Program-made: the position numbers and the translations under genes | The notes under the pieces: model-generated | Told to the model about the DNA's origin: nothing | What the model saw: only the letters and a program-made list of their open reading frames with translations | The model's database searches: none | In this document: positions 32,933-42,091 of the stretch, piece by piece | Numbering within the stretch: the first letter of the stretch is position 1 | How the letters are laid out: each line of letters starts with the position of its first letter | Origin: Pseudaeromonas aegiceratis | GTDB taxonomy: Bacteria; Pseudomonadota; Gammaproteobacteria; Enterobacterales; Aeromonadaceae | NCBI RefSeq assembly: GCF_046254905.1 | Contig: NZ_CP158016.1 | Location: forward strand, 2,728,001 to 2,792,000 | Reading direction: 5' to 3' | Length of the DNA stretch: 64,000 nucleotides

Positions 32933-33982
32933 TTGACCCGACACATCACCACCCTCGACCTGCACCTGGAACCGGCGGACAGCCAGCGACTGGCCTGCCT
33001 GTGCGGCCCGTTTGACGATAACCTCAAGCAGATAGAGCGCCGCCTGGGCGTGGAGATCAACTACCGCAACAGCCACTTCCAGGTGGTGGGCCGTGAGACC
33101 CAGGCCGAAGCGGTGCGGGATCTGCTCAAAAGCCTGTACGTGGAGACGGCCCCCCTGCGCGGCGGCAAGGCTGAGGATCTGACCCCCGAGCAGGTGCACC
33201 TGGCCATCCAGGGCTGCCATGCCCTGGAGCAGGAGGAGGACGCCGAGCCCCAGACCGGCAACATCCCCTACGGCAAGGAAGTGAACATCAAGACCAAGCG
33301 CGGCATGGTCAAGCCCAGATCCCCCAACCAGGCCCAGTACATAGCCAATATCGTCACCCACGACATCACCTTCGGCATAGGCCCGGCCGGTACCGGCAAG
33401 ACCTACCTGGCGGTGGCGGCGGCGGTGGACGCCCTGGAGCGCCAGGAGATCCGCCGCATCCTGCTGACCCGGCCGGCGGTGGAGGCCGGCGAGAAGCTGG
33501 GCTTCCTGCCCGGCGATCTCTCCCAGAAGGTGGACCCCTACCTGCGCCCCCTGTACGACGCCCTGTTCGAAATGTTGGGCTTCGAGCGGGTGGAGAAGCT
33601 CATCGAGCGCCAGGTGATCGAAATCGCCCCATTGGCCTACATGCGCGGTCGCACCCTGAACGACGCCTTCATCATCCTGGACGAAGGCCAGAACACCACG
33701 GTGGAGCAGATGAAGATGTTCCTCACCCGCATCGGCTTCAACTCCAAGGCGGTGGTCACCGGCGACATCACCCAGATGGACCTGCCGCGCAACGTCCGCT
33801 CCGGCCTGCGCCACGCCATCGAGGTGCTCTCCGGCGTCGAGGGGCTCTCCTTCAACTTCTTCCAGGCCGGTGACGTGGTGCGTCACCCCGTGGTGGCCCG
33901 CATCGTCCAGGCCTACGAGGCCCATGACGAGGCCCACCGCCGCGAACAGGCCCAACAACACAAACCGGAGGCTCAGGCATGA
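32933..33982 (+). CDS. ybeZ: PhoH-family ATPase YbeZ
   Basis: PhoH-like P-loop ATPase, 349 residues, linked to rRNA processing with YbeY. An N-terminal KH-like region (residues 1-100) precedes the ATPase with Walker A GPAGTGKT and Walker B FIILDEGQN; the RPAVEAGEKLGFLPG segment is diagnostic. The start is TTG 32933, 5 nt after AGAGG; no ATG or GTG is available in frame nearby. Its stop overlaps the ybeY start (ATGA). Confidence 0.95.
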   Translation: MTRHITTLDLHLEPADSQRLACLCGPFDDNLKQIERRLGVEINYRNSHFQVVGRETQAEAVRDLLKSLYVETAPLRGGKAEDLTPEQVHLAIQGCHALEQEEDAEPQTGNIPYGKEVNIKTKRGMVKPRSPNQAQYIANIVTHDITFGIGPAGTGKTYLAVAAAVDALERQEIRRILLTRPAVEAGEKLGFLPGDLSQKVDPYLRPLYDALFEMLGFERVEKLIERQVIEIAPLAYMRGRTLNDAFIILDEGQNTTVEQMKMFLTRIGFNSKAVVTGDITQMDLPRNVRSGLRHAIEVLSGVEGLSFNFFQAGDVVRHPVVARIVQAYEAHDEAHRREQAQQHKPEAQA

Positions 33983-34443
33983 GCGTGATCCTGGACCTGC
34001 AACTGGCCTGCGCCGATGGCGCCGGCCTGCCCAGCGAAGCCGACTTCCAGCGCTGGCTGGACGCCGCCGTCCTGCCCTTTCAGGAGGAGGCCGAGGTGAC
34101 CATTCGCCTGGTGGACGAGGCGGAGAGCCATGAGCTCAACCTCACCTACCGGGGCAAGGACAAACCCACCAACGTGCTCTCCTTTCCCTTCGAGTGCCCG
34201 CCGGGGATCGAACTGCCCCTGCTGGGGGATCTCATCATCTGCCGTCAGGTGGTGGAGAAAGAGGCCGCCGAGCAGGGCAAGACCCTGGCGGCACACTGGG
34301 CTCATATGGTTGTGCACGGCAGCTTGCATTTGCTAGGGTATGACCATATCGAAGAAGAGGAAGCCGACGAGATGGAAGCCCTGGAGAAGGAATTCATGGC
34401 TAACCTCGGTTTTCCCGATCCCTACCAAGACGATGAGTGTTAA
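33979..34443 (+). CDS. ybeY: Endoribonuclease YbeY
   Basis: Zn-dependent single-strand RNase for 16S rRNA 3' maturation and ribosome quality control. 154 residues with the metal site H-x3-H-x5-H in HMVVHGSLHLLGYDH and the preceding TNVLSFPFE strand. It overlaps ybeZ by 4 nt and is followed by corC after 15 nt, the standard order. Confidence 0.97.
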   Translation: MSVILDLQLACADGAGLPSEADFQRWLDAAVLPFQEEAEVTIRLVDEAESHELNLTYRGKDKPTNVLSFPFECPPGIELPLLGDLIICRQVVEKEAAEQGKTLAAHWAHMVVHGSLHLLGYDHIEEEEADEMEALEKEFMANLGFPDPYQDDEC

Positions 34444-34458
34444 GGACACCCAACCCGC

Positions 34459-35343
34459 ATGAGCGACGAACAACCCCATCCTAGTACCGGCTCGCCCAGA
34501 AAGACCTGGCTGGAGCGATTGAGTCATCTGTTCCAGGGCGAGCCAAAAGATCTTGATGAGTTAGTGGGTGTCATCCAGGACGCCGAAGAGCGGGATGTCA
34601 TCGACGGTGACACCAAGGAGATGATCGAAGGGGTGCTGGAAGTGGCCGAGCTGCGGGTGCGGGACATCATGATCCCCCGCTCCCAGATGGTCACCATACG
34701 CCGGGATCAGTCGGTCAGCAGCTTCCTGCCCATCATCATCGAATCCGCCCACTCCCGCTTCCCGGTGATCAACGAAGACAAGGATCACGTGGAAGGCATA
34801 CTGCTGGCCAAGGACCTGCTGCAGTTCGGCTTTGCCCACACCGACGAGGAGTTCAGCTTCGAGCGTATCCTGCGTCCGGCGGTGGTGGTGCCCGAGAGCA
34901 AGCGGGTGGATCGCCTGCTCAAGGAGTTTCAGCAGCAGCGCTACCACATGGCCATAGTTGTGGACGAGTTCGGCGGCGTGTCCGGTCTCGTCACCATCGA
35001 AGATATCCTGGAGCTGATCGTCGGCGAGATCGAGGATGAGTACGACGAGCAGCAGGAGCAGTTGGAGCAGATCCGCCGCATCAGCAAGAGCGTTTATGCC
35101 GTCCATGCCCTGACCCCCATCGAAGACTTCAACGACCACTTCGGTGCCGAGTTCAGCGACGAAGAGGTGGATACCGTCGGCGGCCTGGTGATGCACGCCT
35201 TCGGCCACCTGCCCAAGAAGGGCGAGTCCATCCAGATCCAGGATTACCACTTCAAGGTGGTCCATGCCGATCGCCGCCGCCTGCTGCAGTTGCAGGTGAA
35301 GATCCCCCAACCCCTTGCTGAGAACGAGAACGGCGATGCTTGA
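34459..35343 (+). CDS. corC: CBS-domain protein CorC/YbeX
   Basis: Cytosolic protein of the CorC/HlyC family, 294 residues. Tandem CBS domains occupy about residues 70-190 (MIPRSQMVTI, HSRFPVI, EDILEL), followed by a CorC_HlyC transporter-associated domain (about 205-285). Linked to magnesium/cobalt efflux and ribosome function. It lacks the membrane DUF21 part of larger paralogues. Its end overlaps the lnt start by 8 nt. Confidence 0.95.
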   Translation: MSDEQPHPSTGSPRKTWLERLSHLFQGEPKDLDELVGVIQDAEERDVIDGDTKEMIEGVLEVAELRVRDIMIPRSQMVTIRRDQSVSSFLPIIIESAHSRFPVINEDKDHVEGILLAKDLLQFGFAHTDEEFSFERILRPAVVVPESKRVDRLLKEFQQQRYHMAIVVDEFGGVSGLVTIEDILELIVGEIEDEYDEQQEQLEQIRRISKSVYAVHALTPIEDFNDHFGAEFSDEEVDTVGGLVMHAFGHLPKKGESIQIQDYHFKVVHADRRRLLQLQVKIPQPLAENENGDA

Positions 35344-36886
35344 CCGCCTGGGCCCCAATTGGGCCAAATTCCGTAGTTCCGTGTGGCGCGCCCGTCTGGG
35401 CGCGTTCCTTTGTGGCGCCCTGGCGGTGCCCGCCTTCGCCCCCTTCGGCCTCTGGCCCCTGGCCCTGCTCTCCCTGCTGGGGCTGCTGGCCCTGCTGCAG
35501 GGGCAGCGCCCCCGCCGCGCCCTGCTGTTGGGCCTGGCCTGGGGGCTGGGGCTCAACCTGCCGGGCCTGTGGTGGATCCACGTCAGCATGACGCAATTCG
35601 GCGGCATCAACCTGCCCATGGCGGTGGTGCTGGTGGGGCTGTTGTGCCTGTACCTGTCGCTGTTCCCTGCCCTGGCCTGCGGCCTGCTGGCCCGCCTCTG
35701 GCCCGTCTCGGACTGGCGCCGTTACCTGGTGGGCCTGCCGCTGTTGTGGCTGTTGGCCGACTGGGGCCTGGGGCACCTGCTCACCGGCTTCCCCTGGCTG
35801 TGGCTGGGTTACAGCCAGATCGACACCCCACTGGCGGGCTTTGCCCCCCTGCTGGGGGTCCAGGGCGTGACACTGGCCCTGCTGCTGTGCGTCGCCGGTC
35901 TGCTGCTGGCCGCCCGGCAACGGCGCTGGCCCTGGCTGCTGCTGCCCCTGGGACTGTTTGGCGTCGGCGCCCTGCTCAAACCCATCGCCTGGACTCAGGA
36001 CGGCAAGCCGCTCAAATTCGCCCTGATGCAGGGCAACATCCCCCAGGCCATGAAGTGGGATCCGGCCATGGTGCGCCCCACCCTGCTGCGCTACATGGAC
36101 ATGAGCCGCCTGAACCAGGACGCCGACGTCATCATCTGGCCCGAGTCCGCCGTGCCGGCCCTGGAGAACGAGGTGCCCGAGTTCCTGGTGAACGTGGACA
36201 AGGCGATGCGCTTCAACAACACCGGCTTCATCACCGGCATCCAGGTGATGGAGCCGGACACGGAGCGCTTCTACAACGCCCTGCTGGGGCTGGGGCAGAT
36301 GGATCAGGACGAGCTGGAGGAGTATCAATTCGGCCACGCCAACCGCTACTACAAGCACCACCTGCTGCCCATCGGCGAGTTCGTGCCCTTCGGCGATCTG
36401 CTGCGGCCCCTGGCGCCCTTCTTCAACCTGCCCATGTCGTCGTTTTCCCGCGGTGAGGCGGTGCAGCCCAACCTGCTGGTGCAGGGCCACCACTTCGCCC
36501 CGGCCATCTGCTACGAGATCGCCTTCTCCGACGAGCTGCGCCGCAACGTCAACGCCGATACCCACTACATAGTGACCGTCTCCAACGACACCTGGTTCGG
36601 CACCAGCATAGGTCCCTGGCAGCACATGAGTATCGCCCGCATGCGGGCCCTAGAGCTGGGCAAGCCGGTGCTACGGGCCACCAACAGCGGGGTGACCGTG
36701 GCCATCGACGCCAAGGGCGAGGTGATGAAGACACTGCCGCAATTTGAGGAGGGGGTGCTGCGGGCCTCGGTGGCCCCGGCCCAAGGGCAGACCCCCTACA
36801 ACCGCCTGGGCTCGGCGCCCCTGCTGTTGCTGTTGGCCCTGGGCTGGCTGCTGGGCCGCTGGCGGCGGCCCGAGGAGGCCGACTGA
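35336..36886 (+). CDS. lnt: Apolipoprotein N-acyltransferase
   Basis: Final step of lipoprotein maturation in the inner membrane: N-acylation of the lipid-modified cysteine. 516 residues: about six helices, then a nitrilase-like periplasmic domain. The catalytic triad is E270 (WPES), K340 (YYKHHLLP) and C392 (AICYE). ATG 35336 lies inside the end of corC; a slightly longer frame exists but MLDRLG fits the family. It serves the many lipoproteins in this window (CyoA, LptE, RlpA). An intrinsic terminator follows. Confidence 0.97.
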   Translation: MLDRLGPNWAKFRSSVWRARLGAFLCGALAVPAFAPFGLWPLALLSLLGLLALLQGQRPRRALLLGLAWGLGLNLPGLWWIHVSMTQFGGINLPMAVVLVGLLCLYLSLFPALACGLLARLWPVSDWRRYLVGLPLLWLLADWGLGHLLTGFPWLWLGYSQIDTPLAGFAPLLGVQGVTLALLLCVAGLLLAARQRRWPWLLLPLGLFGVGALLKPIAWTQDGKPLKFALMQGNIPQAMKWDPAMVRPTLLRYMDMSRLNQDADVIIWPESAVPALENEVPEFLVNVDKAMRFNNTGFITGIQVMEPDTERFYNALLGLGQMDQDELEEYQFGHANRYYKHHLLPIGEFVPFGDLLRPLAPFFNLPMSSFSRGEAVQPNLLVQGHHFAPAICYEIAFSDELRRNVNADTHYIVTVSNDTWFGTSIGPWQHMSIARMRALELGKPVLRATNSGVTVAIDAKGEVMKTLPQFEEGVLRASVAPAQGQTPYNRLGSAPLLLLLALGWLLGRWRRPEEAD

Positions 36887-36893
36887 CGGCAAG

Positions 36894-36921
36894 CGGGCGC
36901 CAGATTGGCGCCCGTTTTTTT
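36894..36921 (+). terminator. Rho-independent terminator after lnt
   Basis: Perfect 9-bp stem CGGGCGCCA / TGGCGCCCG with a GAT loop, then seven T. Confidence 0.92.
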
Positions 36922-36934
36922 GCCGGCGGCCGGA

Positions 36935-37417
36935 CTAGGGGGTCAAGGGCTCCCGTCGGAAGTGGGTGCCCTCGCACTGGAGGCAGCTGGCGATCTGCTC
37001 CGGGTGCAGCACCAGGCGACGATGGCCGCAGCCCTCGCACACCAATACCCCCAACCCCACCCGGTCCCCCACCTGATAGCGGCCCTTATGCTGAATATCC
37101 GCCAGCAGCTCCACCCACTGCAGCTGGCTGCGATCCGACAGATCCAGCAGCCAGCCCCAGATGGACTCTTTGAGTGACTGATAGAAGGCGCTGTCGGCAT
37201 AGCCGCCGGGGGTCTGCTCGAACTGCTGCAGATCCTCCCGCACATACTCGGCGATGAGGGCCCACTCATCCTGGGTCAGCTCGCCGGCCGCCTCCAGGTA
37301 GGCTTGGGTCTGTTCGATGAGCTCATCCAGCCGCTGGGACTGGACGGTTTCGGTGTCGTGGATCTCCTGCCTGAGGCGCAGGATGAAGGTCTCGTAGGCG
37401 TTTTGCAGTTTGGACAT
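36935..37417 (-). CDS. ybeL: Zinc-ribbon protein YbeL (DUF1451)
   Basis: 160 residues, same length as E. coli YbeL. A helical N-terminal part (ELIEQTQAYLEAAGELT, WALIAEYVREDL) is followed by a zinc ribbon with CEGC and CLQC pairs near the C-terminus and the closing FRREPL, matching YbeL (FQRRPFEP). Function unknown. It is divergent from leuS, as in E. coli, and convergent with lnt. Confidence 0.9.
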   Translation of the reverse strand: MSKLQNAYETFILRLRQEIHDTETVQSQRLDELIEQTQAYLEAAGELTQDEWALIAEYVREDLQQFEQTPGGYADSAFYQSLKESIWGWLLDLSDRSQLQWVELLADIQHKGRYQVGDRVGLGVLVCEGCGHRRLVLHPEQIASCLQCEGTHFRREPLTP

Positions 37418-37475
37418 AGGGCCTCCGGGTCAAGGATGGCCGCACCGGACAAAGGCTGCCCCGGCACCGCCGGTA

Positions 37476-37504
37476 TTGTTGCTCCCTGTCATTACAAGTA
37501 TTCT
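37476..37504 (+). promoter_or_regulatory. Candidate promoter for leuS
   Basis: TTGTTG at 37476-37481, 17-nt spacer, TATTCT at 37499-37504. Weak hexamers but correct geometry; leader about 57 nt. Confidence 0.35.
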
Positions 37505-37567
37505 ATGGCGATTTTCCAGCGGGATTGCCAATCCAATTCACACATATCGGATAGCCAGATGTCAGCC

Positions 37568-40147
37568 ATGCAAGAACAGTATCAACCCCAAGCCCTCGAG
37601 CAGGATGTTCAGCGTCACTGGGAACAGCGCCAGACCTTCAAAGCCGTAGAAAAAGTGGACAAGGAGAAGTTCTACTGCCTCTCCATGTTCCCCTACCCGT
37701 CTGGCCGCCTGCACATGGGGCACGTGCGTAACTACACCATCGGCGACGTCATCTCCCGCTATCAGCGTCTCAACGGCAAGAACGTGCTGCAACCCATCGG
37801 CTGGGACGCCTTCGGCCTGCCGGCGGAAAACGCCGCCATCAAGCACAACACGGCGCCGGCCAAGTGGACCTACGAGAACATAGAGTACATGAAGGGCCAG
37901 CTGAAGATGCTGGGCCTGGGCTACGACTGGGATCGTGAGCTGGCCACCTGCACCCCGGACTACTACCGCTGGGAACAGTGGTTCTTCACCGAGCTGTACA
38001 AGAAGGGCCTGGTCTACAAGAAGACCTCCTCCGTCAACTGGTGCCCCAACGACCAGACGGTGCTGGCCAACGAGCAGGTGCAGGACGGCTGCTGCTGGCG
38101 CTGCGATACCCCGGTAGAGCAAAAAGAGATCCCCCAGTGGTTCATCAAGATCACCGCCTACGCCGAGGAGCTGCTCACCGATCTGGACAAGCTGGACGGC
38201 TGGCCGGAGATGGTCAAGACCATGCAGCGCAACTGGATCGGCCGCTCCGAAGGCCTGACCATGACCTTCGCGGTGGACGGCAACGACCAGCACTTTGACA
38301 TCTACACCACCCGCCCGGACACCCTGATGGGTGTCACCTATGTGGCGGTGGCCGCCGGTCACCCCCTGGCCCGTCAGGCCGCCGAGAGTAACCCCGCCCT
38401 GGCCGCCTTCTTGGAAGAGTGCAAGAACACCAAGGTGGCCGAAGCGGAGCTGGCCACCATGGAGAAGAAGGGCATGGCCACCGGCCTGTACGCCCTGCAT
38501 CCCATCGATGGCCGCCGCGTGCCCATCATGGTGGCCAACTTCGTGCTGATGGATTACGGCACCGGCGCCGTGATGGCGGTACCGGCCCACGACCAGCGGG
38601 ACTTCGAATTCGCCCAGAAGTACGGTCTGGAGATCCGCCCGGTGATCCTGGCCGCCGACGGCAGCGAGCCGGACGTGAGCGGCGCCGCCCACACCGACAA
38701 GGGCCTGCTGTTCAACTCCGGCGACTTTGACGGCCTGGACTTCCAGGGCGCCTTCGACGCCATCTGCGCCCGCCTGGAAGCCGCCGGCAAGGGCAAGCGC
38801 ACCGTCAACTACCGCCTGCGCGACTGGGGTGTCTCCCGTCAGCGCTACTGGGGCGCGCCTATCCCCATGCTCACCACCGAAGACGGCGCCGTGGTGCCGG
38901 CGCCGGCCGAGCAGCTGCCGGTGATCCTGCCGGAGAACGTGGTGATGGACGGCGTGCAGAGCCCCATCAAGGCCGACCCGGAATGGGCCAAGGCCCAGGT
39001 CGACGGTCAGCCGGCCCTGCGGGAAACCGACACCTTCGACACCTTCATGGAGTCCTCCTGGTACTTCGCCCGCTACTGCTGCCCGGACTATCAGGAGGGC
39101 ATGCTGGATCCGGTGCGCGCCAACCACTGGCTGCCGGTGGATCAGTACATCGGCGGTATCGAACACGCCTGTATGCACCTGCTGTACGCCCGCTTCTTCC
39201 ACAAGCTGCTGCGTGACGCCGGCATGGTGAACAGCGACGAGCCCTTCACCCGCCTGCTGTGCCAGGGCATGGTGCTGGCCGACGCCTTCTACTACACCGA
39301 CAACGGCGCCCGCGTCTGGGTCAGTCCGGTGGAGGTCAAGGTGGAACGGGATGCCAAGGGCGCCATCACCAAGGCGGTGGACAGCCAGGGTCACGAGCTG
39401 GTGCACGCCGGCATGACCAAGATGTCCAAGTCCAAGAACAACGGCATCGACCCGCAGCTGATGGTGGAGCGTTACGGCGCCGATACCGTGCGGCTGTTCA
39501 TGATGTTCGCCTCCCCCGCCGACATGACCCTGGAATGGCAGGAGTCCGGCGTGGAAGGGGCCCAGCGCTTCCTGCGCCGGCTGTGGAAGGCGGTAGCCGA
39601 CCACGTGGCCCGTGGCGCCGTGGCACCGCTGGAGACCGCCGGCCTGTCCAACGAGCAGAAGGCCCTGCGCCGCGAGCTGCACAAGACCATTGCCAAGGTC
39701 TCTGACGACATAGGTCGCCGTCAGACCTTCAACACCGCCATCGCCGCCATCATGGAGCTGATGAACCGCCTGGCCAAGGCGCCGCAGGAGTCCGACTCCG
39801 ATCGCGCCCTGACCCAGGAGGTATTGAGCAAGGTGGTGCTGATGCTCTACCCCATCACCCCCCACACCGCCTTCGCCCTGTGGCAGGCCCTGGGTGGCGA
39901 GGGTGACGTGGACCAGGCCCAATGGCCCACCGCCGACGCCGCCGCCATGGTGGAAGACGAGAAGCTGATCGTGGTGCAGGTGAACGGCAAGGTGCGGGGC
40001 AAGATCACCGTCGCCGCCGACGCCAGCGAAGAGGCGGTCAAGGCCCTGGCCTTTGCTGACGCCGGCGTGGCCAAGTTCACCGAGGGCAAGGCAGTGCGCA
40101 AGGCCATCTATGTGCCGGGCAAGCTGCTGAACCTGGTGGTGGCCTGA
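37568..40147 (+). CDS. leuS: Leucyl-tRNA synthetase
   Basis: Class I aminoacyl-tRNA synthetase, 859 residues against 860 in E. coli. HIGH motif is HMGH in PYPSGRLHMGHVRNY, the editing domain (CP1) lies at about 220-420 with its TTRPDTLMG motif, and KMSKS is exact (TKMSKSKNNG). ATG 37568 gives MQEQY as in E. coli; ATG 37559 is three codons earlier. No good Shine-Dalgarno is visible. The stop overlaps the lptE ATG by one base. Confidence 0.98.
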   Translation: MQEQYQPQALEQDVQRHWEQRQTFKAVEKVDKEKFYCLSMFPYPSGRLHMGHVRNYTIGDVISRYQRLNGKNVLQPIGWDAFGLPAENAAIKHNTAPAKWTYENIEYMKGQLKMLGLGYDWDRELATCTPDYYRWEQWFFTELYKKGLVYKKTSSVNWCPNDQTVLANEQVQDGCCWRCDTPVEQKEIPQWFIKITAYAEELLTDLDKLDGWPEMVKTMQRNWIGRSEGLTMTFAVDGNDQHFDIYTTRPDTLMGVTYVAVAAGHPLARQAAESNPALAAFLEECKNTKVAEAELATMEKKGMATGLYALHPIDGRRVPIMVANFVLMDYGTGAVMAVPAHDQRDFEFAQKYGLEIRPVILAADGSEPDVSGAAHTDKGLLFNSGDFDGLDFQGAFDAICARLEAAGKGKRTVNYRLRDWGVSRQRYWGAPIPMLTTEDGAVVPAPAEQLPVILPENVVMDGVQSPIKADPEWAKAQVDGQPALRETDTFDTFMESSWYFARYCCPDYQEGMLDPVRANHWLPVDQYIGGIEHACMHLLYARFFHKLLRDAGMVNSDEPFTRLLCQGMVLADAFYYTDNGARVWVSPVEVKVERDAKGAITKAVDSQGHELVHAGMTKMSKSKNNGIDPQLMVERYGADTVRLFMMFASPADMTLEWQESGVEGAQRFLRRLWKAVADHVARGAVAPLETAGLSNEQKALRRELHKTIAKVSDDIGRRQTFNTAIAAIMELMNRLAKAPQESDSDRALTQEVLSKVVLMLYPITPHTAFALWQALGGEGDVDQAQWPTADAAAMVEDEKLIVVQVNGKVRGKITVAADASEEAVKALAFADAGVAKFTEGKAVRKAIYVPGKLLNLVVA

Positions 40148-40629
40148 TGCGCGGCCTGGGGCTGATCCTCGGCTGCCTGCTGAGCCTGCTGCTGGCCGGC
40201 TGTGGCTATCACCTGCGGGGCGGCGAGCAACTGCTGCCCCCGGAGCTCTCCCGCATCCAGCTCGTCGGCGATGAGCGCAGCGATCTCTACCGTGCCGTGG
40301 CCCTGCGCCTGCGCCGGGCCCATGTGCAGCTGGTCAGTGCCGAGGATGCCGCCGTGCTGACCCTGGGTGACATCAAGGTGCACAACGAGGCCGCGTCGGT
40401 GGACAACCGCAGTCAGGTGGTGGAATACCTGATGCTGTTCAGCACCCAATACACACTGGTGGTACCGCAGCATGAGCCACAACAGTTCTCGGCCAGCTTC
40501 AACCGCAGCTTCCTGAACAAGGCCAACCAGGCCCTGGCCTCCAGCCGGGAACAGGAACAGCTGAAGGACGAAATGCTGGAGCAGACCGCGGATCTCATCC
40601 TCATCCAGCTCAGCCGCCTCAAGCTCTGA
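40147..40629 (+). CDS. lptE: LPS-assembly lipoprotein LptE
   Basis: Outer-membrane lipoprotein that plugs LptD during LPS insertion. 160 residues, signal with LLAGC (Cys about 19) followed by GYHLRG, the LptE hallmark. It overlaps leuS by one nucleotide and holA by one nucleotide, the classic leuS-lptE-holA order. Confidence 0.96.
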   Translation: MRGLGLILGCLLSLLLAGCGYHLRGGEQLLPPELSRIQLVGDERSDLYRAVALRLRRAHVQLVSAEDAAVLTLGDIKVHNEAASVDNRSQVVEYLMLFSTQYTLVVPQHEPQQFSASFNRSFLNKANQALASSREQEQLKDEMLEQTADLILIQLSRLKL

Positions 40630-41672
40630 TGCGACTGTATCCGGAACAGGTCGCCGACCACCTGCAGAAGGGGCTTGCCCCCTGCTACCTGGTGTTCGGC
40701 GACGATCCCCTGATCAAACTCGAGACCCTGGACCGGCTGCGTCACGCCGCCGCACAGCAGGGCTTCACCGAACGCCACGGCTTTGCCACCGACGACGGCC
40801 TGGACTGGTCCCAGCTGCTGGAGACCTGCCAGGCCCTCAGCCTGTTTGCCAGCCGCCAGATCATCGAGCTGGAGCTGGGGGCCAAGCCCCCCAAGGAGTG
40901 GGCCGAGCGCATCCGCGAGCTGCAGGAGCGCCTGCATCCGGATCTGCTGCTGTTGCTGCACGGTCCCCGCCTCTCTTCCGCCCAGAGCAAGAGCAAGTGG
41001 TTCGAGGCCCTGAGCCGGCTGGGGGTCTATGTGCCCGTGGTCACCCCGGATACCCGGCAGTTTCCCCGCTGGATGCAGCAGCGGGTCCAGCAGACCGGGC
41101 TGCGGCTGCAGCCGGAGGCGCTGCAGCTGATGTGCCACGCCTTCGAGGGCAACCTGCTGGCCGCCGCCCAGGAGCTGGAGAAGCTGGCCCTGCTGGCCCT
41201 GCCGCAACCCATCAGCCTGGCGGTGCTGCAGGAGAACATCACCCAGCACAACCACTTCACCCCCTTTCAGCTCATCGACGCCCTGCTGGCCGGCAAGGTC
41301 AACCGCGGCAGCCGCATCCTGCAGCAGCTGCGGGAGGAAGGGGTGGAGGCCGGCCTGCTGGCCTGGACCCTGGCCCGGGAAATCGAGCAGCTGCTGGGGT
41401 TGCAGCTGGCGGCCCGCCAGGGGCAATCCCTGGCCCAGCTGTTTGCCCAGGCCCGCATCTGGCAGAGCCGTCAGGCCCTCTACCAGCAGGCATTGCAGCG
41501 GCTGCCCCTGCCCAAGCTGCGCCAGCTGCTGCACGGCGCCAGTGAGCTGAACCGCCTGTTGGGGCGCTTCGAGCAGGAGGCCGCCTGGCTCCTGTTGCAG
41601 GGGATTTGCCTGGGTTTCAAGGATGCCACCCCATTACCCCCTTGCCTGCTGAGTGCGCCTGAGGCACCCTAG
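40629..41672 (+). CDS. holA: DNA polymerase III subunit delta
   Basis: Clamp-loader wrench that opens the beta clamp, 347 residues. Landmarks are the N-terminal YLVFGDDPLI, the AAA+-like fold without a P-loop, the LFASRQIIELEL clamp-contact region and the collar domain with HFTPFQLIDALLAGK. ATG 40629 overlaps the lptE stop. In most relatives nadD follows; here rsfS follows after 78 nt. Confidence 0.96.
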   Translation: MRLYPEQVADHLQKGLAPCYLVFGDDPLIKLETLDRLRHAAAQQGFTERHGFATDDGLDWSQLLETCQALSLFASRQIIELELGAKPPKEWAERIRELQERLHPDLLLLLHGPRLSSAQSKSKWFEALSRLGVYVPVVTPDTRQFPRWMQQRVQQTGLRLQPEALQLMCHAFEGNLLAAAQELEKLALLALPQPISLAVLQENITQHNHFTPFQLIDALLAGKVNRGSRILQQLREEGVEAGLLAWTLAREIEQLLGLQLAARQGQSLAQLFAQARIWQSRQALYQQALQRLPLPKLRQLLHGASELNRLLGRFEQEAAWLLLQGICLGFKDATPLPPCLLSAPEAP

Positions 41673-41685
41673 CAAGCCCCCGGGG

Positions 41686-41713
41686 CCGGCGTGTATACTG
41701 CCGGACGTTTTTT
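41686..41713 (+). terminator. Candidate terminator after holA
   Basis: CCGGC / GCCGG stem (41686-41690 with 41700-41704) with a 9-nt loop, then ACG and six T. The loop also contains TATACT, a possible -10 for rsfS, but no -35 matches. Short stem, so uncertain. Confidence 0.35.
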
Positions 41714-41750
41714 ATGCAATCACAACGCCATCAGATAAGGAGGCCGCCTC

Positions 41751-42089
41751 TTGCAGGGTCAAGCACTTCAAGCATTCATCATCGACAAGATTGACGATCT
41801 CAAGGGCCGCGACATCATCACCCTGGATGTGCGGGGCAAGTCCAGCATGACCGACTGCATGATCATCTGCAGCGGCAACTCCAGCCGGCACGTCATCTCC
41901 ATCGCCGAACACGTGGAGGAGGAGGTGCGCCACACCGGCCTGCTGCCCCTGGGGATCGAAGGCCGGGACACCGGTGAATGGGTGCTGCTGGATCTGGGCG
42001 AGGTGGTGGTGCATGTGATGCAGGATGAGACCCGCAACCTCTATCAGCTGGAGAAGCTGTGGAGCGGCAGCCTGGGCGCCGCGGCCTGA
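41751..42089 (+). CDS. rsfS: Ribosome silencing factor RsfS
   Basis: Binds uL14 and blocks subunit joining in starvation. 112 residues (family 105-120) with DIITLDVRGKSSMTDCMIICSG and the late GEWVLLDLGEVVVHVM segment. The start is TTG 41751, supported by a strong AAGGAGG 7 nt upstream and no ATG before the conserved region. rlmH follows 2 nt later. Confidence 0.95.
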   Translation: MQGQALQAFIIDKIDDLKGRDIITLDVRGKSSMTDCMIICSGNSSRHVISIAEHVEEEVRHTGLLPLGIEGRDTGEWVLLDLGEVVVHVMQDETRNLYQLEKLWSGSLGAAA

Positions 42090-42091
42090 GC

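Noticed and set aside
32928..32936. ATG CTT TGA overlapping the TTG start of ybeZ
   Set aside because: The ATG is only 1 nt from the Shine-Dalgarno, too close for use, so a minigene role like that considered for pth is unlikely.
37562..39922. A 786-codon frame antisense to leuS
   Set aside because: Shadow of leuS; low-complexity His/Gly/Val composition with no recognisable domain.
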